The position numbers were made by a program, and so were the translations under genes. Below the pieces are notes generated by a model that was not told the origin of the DNA, made no database searches, and saw nothing but the letters and a program-made list of their open reading frames with translations. Positions 32,672 to 36,906 of a stretch of 36,906 bases of DNA are shown here, in pieces. The stretch lies in assembly GCA_018654745.1 (NCBI GenBank), contig JABILA010000091.1:1-36906 (forward strand). Direction: 5' to 3'. Positions within the stretch are counted from its first letter, which is position 1; every line of letters begins with the position of its first letter. This DNA is from Alphaproteobacteria bacterium. GTDB taxonomy: Bacteria; Pseudomonadota; Alphaproteobacteria; UBA2966.

Positions 32672-32767
32672 GCGATTCCGGTCTAAACGGAATCGCTATT
32701 ACTTCGCTTGTTGGCTCATACCAAGGGGCTTGAGGCAACGCTGCGTTTCCGTGAAACCCGGAAACGC
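32672..32767. repeat. pair of related palindromes
   Basis: GCGATTCCG-n7-CGGAATCGC (32672-32696) and GCGTTTCCG-n7-CGGAAACGC (32743-32767). Both have perfect 9-bp arms and 7-base loops, differ by one compensated base pair in the stem, and are 71 bases apart. They lie in the gene-free stretch between the coq9 remnant and the metallo-hydrolase gene. Neither is followed by a T-tract, so they are not simple terminators. They may be a REP-like repeat family or operators. Confidence 0.7.
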
Positions 32768-32802
32768 TCTAGGTGCCAAATATGTTGTTGAGGGTTTAGC
32801 GG

Positions 32803-33903
32803 ATGTTTCGTTGGAAGCCGATCTTGATGGGAAATACGCGATGGAATATCAAGATCAGCAGACTGCTTCTGATGTTTATCTTGACTGTTCCTGGCGGATG
32901 TGAGGCCGCAAGTCCTCATATCGAAGGAACACCTTATCACCATGTCACCAATGGCTTCCGCAATCCTCCCGGAAGTTTGATATACACTGGCAGCTTAAAA
33001 GAGACCATCTCCGGCTACACCGATCGGATCATGGAAGGTATCACCGGTTACGCACCGGTTTTGTCGCCAGATTATGTGCTTTCGCCCGAGAAAGTCAGAA
33101 CAGGTCGGGCGAAAATCAAAGGAAAGAACGCCTTGACCTGGTTGGGACATGCAAGCTTTCTTATCCATCTTGGTGGTAAGACGATCCTGACCGACCCATT
33201 TCTAACCGACTACGCCACCGGGATGCCGCCATTCGGGCCGAAGCGCGCAACGCCCCCGGCATTGTCCATCGGGGAATTGCCGCAAATAGATATCCTCATT
33301 GTATCCCACAACCACTATGACCACCTTGATGCCAAAACTATCGAAGCGTTGACGGGAAAGACTGAAATCCACGTCATCGTACCTCTTGGCATGGGGGCCT
33401 TTTTCACTGAGAGAGGGTACACCCTGGTAACGGAACTCGACTGGTATGCCACGACAGAGGTTGAGGGCATCACCGTAACCGCGGTCCCTGCCATTCACAA
33501 TTCGGGTCGCGGTTTGTTTGACCGTAACGCAGCGCTCTGGGCTAGCTACGTTTTGGAAAACAGTAGCAAGCGGATCTATTTTTCCAGTGACACAGCTTAT
33601 GGGCCAGTCTATTCAAAAATCGGTCAGGAAATTGGGCCAGTGGACTATGCGCTTCTGCCCATTGGTGTCTACGAACCACGCAGACGAATGAAGTTCAATC
33701 ATGTAAATCCTGCGGAAGCAGTCAGGATCGGACTTGACCTCCGCGCCAGGACGATCATTGCCATGCATTGGGGAACAATACGACTAAGCGACGAAGCATT
33801 TGAGGATCCGCCGAAACGGTTTCGGCAAGTCGCCGATAAAAATGGGTATGACTATGAAACGGCATGGATCCTGAAAATTGGAGAAAGTCGCATTCTTGAC
33901 TGA
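32803..33903 (+). CDS. metallo-beta-lactamase fold hydrolase, NAPE-PLD-like
   Basis: 366 residues. The N-terminus is hydrophobic (ISRLLLMFILTVPGGC), probably a signal peptide or membrane anchor; the cysteine lies in a poor lipobox. The hydrolase domain has WLGHASFLIH, then the zinc motif HNHYDH (H169, H171, D173, H174), AIHNSGRG, the bridging Asp in FSSDTAYG, and AMHWGT. The layout matches the RomA/N-acyl-phosphatidylethanolamine phospholipase D-like family, so a phosphodiesterase acting at the membrane is plausible; the substrate is unknown. Start codon uncertain (also ATG at 32827). It lies between the coq9 remnant and coq9 itself and is convergent with coq9, 30 bases apart. Confidence 0.82.
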   Translation: MFRWKPILMGNTRWNIKISRLLLMFILTVPGGCEAASPHIEGTPYHHVTNGFRNPPGSLIYTGSLKETISGYTDRIMEGITGYAPVLSPDYVLSPEKVRTGRAKIKGKNALTWLGHASFLIHLGGKTILTDPFLTDYATGMPPFGPKRATPPALSIGELPQIDILIVSHNHYDHLDAKTIEALTGKTEIHVIVPLGMGAFFTERGYTLVTELDWYATTEVEGITVTAVPAIHNSGRGLFDRNAALWASYVLENSSKRIYFSSDTAYGPVYSKIGQEIGPVDYALLPIGVYEPRRRMKFNHVNPAEAVRIGLDLRARTIIAMHWGTIRLSDEAFEDPPKRFRQVADKNGYDYETAWILKIGESRILD

Positions 33904-33933
33904 TGGCGTGCAGGGGCTAAAAATTTCCAACGG

Positions 33934-34584
33934 CTAATGTGACATCGACGCCGCGTTCATTAATCGTCCAATAAATGGCAGTTTCTCGACTAAATTTCCC
34001 AACTGTGCCTTGGTCTTCTGGATTTTCATGACGTCTTCGATGCGACGGTCCAGAAAGGCCCAGGTGGCACTGAAATCATCGCTTTCATCCTGCAGCCAGA
34101 ACAGGACCGTTGACGAGACTACGCCAGCCAACAAGGCACGTTTGGAATAGAAATTGAAATCCACCGATGTATCGCCGATGCCGTGCCACATGTTGTCGAC
34201 AGTGGCATACAGAAGGCGCCCTGCAGTGACGTGGTGACCAGGCAGAGCCAGCCAGGTGGCGGCACGCGCTACAGCTTCGCGGTGAGGCACATCGGCCTGG
34301 AGGCGTAATTTGACGGCCAGGGCAATGCGTTCGCGGATCTTCAAGGACCCAAGGTCCGTCGCGCTCAATCCCTCCAGCATCTGTTGATCTGCGCATTGGC
34401 TGGAATAAGTCAGTAACTCTCGCGGGCCGCGCGGGAACAATCTGTGTACGGTGCCTGGGGGCAATTTCAGGTCATCATTGGCCCGGTCCATGGACAGCTT
34501 GCTCCAGCCATCAAAAGGCACGTGATCGAGGGCAGCCTGCAGCAATTCTGACCGGGTTTTGGCGTCGTCACTTGTTGTGTTCAT
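33934..34584 (-). CDS. coq9: COQ9 family protein (ubiquinone biosynthesis accessory)
   Basis: A 216-residue COQ9 protein. TetR-like N-terminal helices (SELLQAALDHVPFDGWSKLSM, then GTVHRLFPRG) are followed by the lipid-binding COQ9 domain (YATVDNMWHGIGDTSVDFNFYSKR) and the family tail KIQKTKAQLGN. In mitochondria COQ9 binds lipid and presents intermediates to the COQ7 hydroxylase; the bacterial role is presumed similar. Its ATG overlaps the TGA of peptide deformylase (ATGA), so the two are translationally coupled. A degenerate second copy of its last 50 or so codons lies at 32440-32612. Confidence 0.93.
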   Translation of the reverse strand: MNTTSDDAKTRSELLQAALDHVPFDGWSKLSMDRANDDLKLPPGTVHRLFPRGPRELLTYSSQCADQQMLEGLSATDLGSLKIRERIALAVKLRLQADVPHREAVARAATWLALPGHHVTAGRLLYATVDNMWHGIGDTSVDFNFYSKRALLAGVVSSTVLFWLQDESDDFSATWAFLDRRIEDVMKIQKTKAQLGNLVEKLPFIGRLMNAASMSH

Positions 34585-35150
34585 GCGTCAGCCTCCTCTT
34601 CTTCGCTTGCCGTGTCACTTGCCTCTTCTTCGGCCTGATGTGCCGCGAAGATGTGCGGCATTTCGCTTTCGAATATCAGGCTGGCCATGTTGCTCATGCG
34701 CTGGGTATACAGCACGCCGTCCAGGTGATCGCATTCATGCTGCACCACACGGGCATGGTGGCCACTGATATCTTCGTCGATGGCGTCGCCGTTGTCGTCC
34801 AGCGCCGTCAGGTGAATGTAATTGTGTCGGGGCACCATCCCGCGCAGGCCAGGGACTGACAAACAGCCCTCCCAGCCCGGTATAATTTCTTCGCCAATGG
34901 CGGTGATCACAGGATTAATCAGGATACGGGGATCACGCTCATCGTCGTCTTCGGATGGCGGCAAATAGACCACCAGACGGACGGATTCGTAAACCTGTGG
35001 TGCCGCCAGGCCCTGGCCTTGCGCATCGTACATGGTCTCGATCATGTTATCGATCAGGCGCTGGACTTCCGGGTCATTGGGGTCTGCGACCTCGTCAGCA
35101 ACTTCCCGCAACACCGGATGGCCCATACGGGCAATTTTCAGAATGCTCAT
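34581..35150 (-). CDS. def: peptide deformylase
   Basis: 189 residues from the ATG at 35150. It removes the N-formyl group from nascent proteins at the ribosome. All three catalytic motifs are intact: GQGLAAPQ (45-52), EGCLS (94-98) and QHECDH (137-142), giving metal ligands C96, H138, H142 and catalytic E139. The start MSILKIARMGHPVLR matches the family; an in-frame start at 35222 adds 24 unlike residues. The C-terminus carries an unusual acidic tail (about 173-189, mostly Glu/Asp/Ala/Ser). Its stop overlaps the coq9 start. No fmt gene is adjacent, unlike the common def-fmt pair. Confidence 0.93.
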   Translation of the reverse strand: MSILKIARMGHPVLREVADEVADPNDPEVQRLIDNMIETMYDAQGQGLAAPQVYESVRLVVYLPPSEDDDERDPRILINPVITAIGEEIIPGWEGCLSVPGLRGMVPRHNYIHLTALDDNGDAIDEDISGHHARVVQHECDHLDGVLYTQRMSNMASLIFESEMPHIFAAHQAEEEASDTASEEEEADA

Positions 35151-35236
35151 GGCGCTAATATGGCGAGGAATGGCATGCAGGTCCAGTGTGTCCGGGATAT
35201 GCTGGCGTGCCAGCATTGGCATAATATCAACTTGTC

Positions 35237-35321
35237 ACCCCGCCCTTGATGCGGGGTCTATGCTTCTGGATCAAGCGCTGCTCTCAAGGCATAGGCATGG
35301 ATGCCGGATCAAGTCCGGCAT
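35237..35321. repeat. REP-like palindromic intergenic element
   Basis: Two hairpins: ACCCCGC-ccttgat-GCGGGGT (35237-35257) and ATGCCGGA-tcaag-TCCGGCAT (35301-35321), followed by GACG. Palindromes of the ATGCCGGATCAAGTCCGGCATGACG type are widely dispersed in alphaproteobacterial intergenic DNA. GGATCAAG also occurs between the two hairpins (around 35267), suggesting a composite element. Confidence 0.7.
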
Positions 35322-35350
35322 GACGGCGTGAGGGACTGGCATCGGGTGCC

Positions 35351-35384
35351 AAAAAAAGGGCCGCACCCTGAGATGCGACCCTTT
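35351..35384 (-). terminator. rho-independent terminator of pntB
   Basis: On the minus strand AAAGGG-tc-GCA, loop, TGC-gg-CCCTTT is followed by a run of T (35351-35357 are A on the plus strand). It starts 22 bases after the pntB stop. Confidence 0.8.
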
Positions 35385-35406
35385 GATCAGATATTTTGCT
35401 TAAGCG

Positions 35407-36795
35407 TCACAGCGCCTTGACGATGTCGTCGACCATCTTCTTGGCGTCGGCAAACAGCATCATGGTGTTGTCAGCATAAAACAGATCATTATCGATTCCG
35501 GCATAACCGGCGGACAGGGATCGTTTCACGAACAACACAGTTTGCGCCCGGTCGACGTCGAGGATCGGCATGCCAAAGATCGGGCTTTGTGGGTCCGTTT
35601 TAGCGGCCGGGTTGGTGACGTCGTTGGCACCGATGACAAAGGCCACATCACTGGAAGCAAATTCGGAATTGATTTCTTCCAGTTCGAAGACGTCGTCATA
35701 GGATACATTGGCTTCGGCCAGCAGCACGTTCATGTGACCGGGCATGCGACCGGCGACGGGATGCACTGCATAACGAACCCTGACACCTTCTGCTTTCAGG
35801 GCATCGGCCATTTCACGGACAGCATGCTGGGCCTGGGCGACAGCAAGGCCATAACCCGGCACAATAATTACTGAACCGGCATTTTTCATGATGAAGGCCG
35901 CATCATCGGCTGATCCAGCCTTGTGTGGACGCTCGCCTTTGTCGACCGAAGCGGCTGCAGCGTCGCCACCAAAGCCGCCCAGGATAACGCTGAAGAAAGA
36001 GCGGTTCATGGCTTTACACATGATGTAACTCAGGATCGCTCCGGAGGAGCCCACGAGGGCACCAGTCACAATCAGGGCCGAGTTTTGCAGGGTGAAACCA
36101 ATGCCTGCTGCGGCCCAGCCTGAGTAGGAATTCAGCATGGAAACCACAACCGGCATATCAGCGCCGCCGATGGGGATAATGATCAGCACGCCCATGACAA
36201 TACACAGGGCTGTCACCAGCCAGAATGTCTCCTGAGAGCCGTTCATGGCAAACATGGCGATGCCTGCAACAATACCCACACCACCTGCCAGGTTCAGCAT
36301 GTGCTGGCCCGGGAAAGTGACCGGGTTGCCGGAGACAAGGCCCTGTAATTTAGTGAAGGCGACGATGGAGCCGGTGAATGTGATGGCACCAATGGCCACA
36401 CCCAGCGCCATTTCAATGCGCGAGGCCACAAAGATGTTACCCGCTGCATCGGCAATACCGAATGCACCAGGATTCATCAGGGCGGCACCGGCCACGAGGA
36501 CCGCTGCCAGGCCGACCAGACTGTGGAAAAATGCCACAAGCTGCGGCATGGCTGTCATTTCGATCTTGCGGGCAACAACGGTACCGATGGTTCCGCCAAT
36601 GACCAAGGCACCAATGACCCATTCGTAGGATAAAACGCCCGGACTCATGATCGTGGTCAGTACGGCGATGGCCATACCGATCATGCCGAACATGTTGCCC
36701 TTGCGGGAACTTTCAGGTGAGGATAAACCCCGCAGCGCCATCACGAACAGCACCGAGGAAATGAGATAGGCAATTGCCGTTAAATTTGCTGACAT
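35407..36795 (-). CDS. pntB: NAD(P) transhydrogenase subunit beta
   Basis: 462 residues. About nine hydrophobic membrane segments fill the N-terminal 270 residues (dII, the proton channel). A soluble NADP-binding dIII domain follows: IIVPGYGLAVAQAQ (about 306-319), HPVAGRMPGHMNVLLAEA, then VIGANDVTNPAA and DVDRAQTVLFVKRSLSAGYAGIDN. It couples proton entry to hydride transfer from NADH to NADP+ at the inner membrane. It lies 9 bases after the pntA-type gene on the same strand and ends at a clear terminator. Confidence 0.95.
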   Translation of the reverse strand: MSANLTAIAYLISSVLFVMALRGLSSPESSRKGNMFGMIGMAIAVLTTIMSPGVLSYEWVIGALVIGGTIGTVVARKIEMTAMPQLVAFFHSLVGLAAVLVAGAALMNPGAFGIADAAGNIFVASRIEMALGVAIGAITFTGSIVAFTKLQGLVSGNPVTFPGQHMLNLAGGVGIVAGIAMFAMNGSQETFWLVTALCIVMGVLIIIPIGGADMPVVVSMLNSYSGWAAAGIGFTLQNSALIVTGALVGSSGAILSYIMCKAMNRSFFSVILGGFGGDAAAASVDKGERPHKAGSADDAAFIMKNAGSVIIVPGYGLAVAQAQHAVREMADALKAEGVRVRYAVHPVAGRMPGHMNVLLAEANVSYDDVFELEEINSEFASSDVAFVIGANDVTNPAAKTDPQSPIFGMPILDVDRAQTVLFVKRSLSAGYAGIDNDLFYADNTMMLFADAKKMVDDIVKAL

Positions 36796-36804
36796 GATAC
36801 TGAC

Positions 36805-36906
36805 CTACTTCTTTTTAAACATGGCCAGCATGCGCTGGGTAACGACGAAGCCGCCGAAGATGTTGATCGCGGCCAGCACCATGGCGATGAAACCAAGGAT
36901 TTTGGC
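36805..36906 (-). CDS. pntA: NAD(P) transhydrogenase alpha subunit, membrane part (partial, C-terminus)
   Basis: The right edge cuts this gene. The visible 33 residues run [32 protein letters not shown], stop. This is the last transmembrane helix and basic tail of the PntA C-terminal membrane segment (or the separate alpha-2 subunit, PntAB/PntAA-split form, common in alphaproteobacteria). The stop is 9 bases before pntB. Whether it is the split or the full-length form lies outside the window. Confidence 0.88.
   Translation of the reverse strand, partial: AKILGFIAMVLAAINIFGGFVVTQRMLAMFKKK

Noticed and set aside
1..36906. CRISPR arrays, tRNA or rRNA genes, transposases, integrases, toxin-antitoxin or phage defence genes
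   Set aside because: Looked for on both strands by motif and product; none found.

Overview
The window reads as chromosomal DNA of an alphaproteobacterium. GapR (DUF2312), the TrcR-type DUF1013 regulator, DUF1192, DUF465 (YdcH) proteins, COQ9, a fused indolepyruvate ferredoxin oxidoreductase and a 41-residue zinc-free ribosomal protein L36 are characteristic of that class. A Rhodospirillales-like lineage is likely, but the order cannot be fixed by eye. Most of the window is intact, tightly packed core metabolism on both strands. No CRISPR array, tRNA, rRNA, insertion sequence or prophage gene was seen.

Layout. 1-310: no confident gene, possibly the end of one entering from the left. 311-1351: methyltransferase with a histone-like lysine-rich tail. 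1441-1800: rpmJ with promoter and a terminator whose 3' half is tandemly triplicated. 1921-5938: glycolate oxidase operon glcDEF, then an exported TPR protein facing pyruvate kinase. 8204-10621: N-formylglutamate amidohydrolase, a GCS2-type carboxylate-amine ligase and gapR. 10759-15870 (minus strand): indolepyruvate oxidoreductase and a sigma-54 NtrC-type response regulator. 16124-18014: UDP-glucuronate epimerase-like gene coupled to two PaaI-type thioesterases. 18123-21659: oligoendopeptidase F, ABC1/UbiB-family kinase and a PilZ protein. 21674-24087: DUF1192, a quinone oxidoreductase and the DUF1013 regulator. 24114-30447: propionyl-CoA synthetase, GNAT acetyltransferase, Bcr/CflA exporter, TauE/SafE transporter and acyl-CoA synthetase. 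30574-31812: two DUF465 genes and purE. 31816-33903: HAD phosphatase, a degenerate coq9 tail, paired palindromes and a metallo-beta-lactamase-fold phospholipase-like protein. 33934-36906 (minus strand): coq9, peptide deformylase and the pntB/pntA end.

Functionally the region gathers two-carbon and organic-acid oxidation (GlcDEF, indolepyruvate oxidoreductase, propionyl- and acyl-CoA ligases), quinone-linked functions (COQ9, ABC1/UbiB, quinone oxidoreductase, transhydrogenase) and alphaproteobacterial chromosome and cell-cycle regulators (GapR, DUF1013).

The least ordinary segment is 31813-33933. purK is not next to purE. Instead there are two accessory genes, and a second, frameshifted copy of the 3' end of coq9 lies about 1.5 kb beyond the real coq9 3' end in the same orientation. 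That is the topology left when a DNA segment inserts into the 3' end of a gene. Other points of interest are mutually exclusive hairpins at 21899-21969, an 18-bp repeat spanning the stop codon of the acyl-CoA synthetase, and a 56-residue DUF465 gene that is easily missed.
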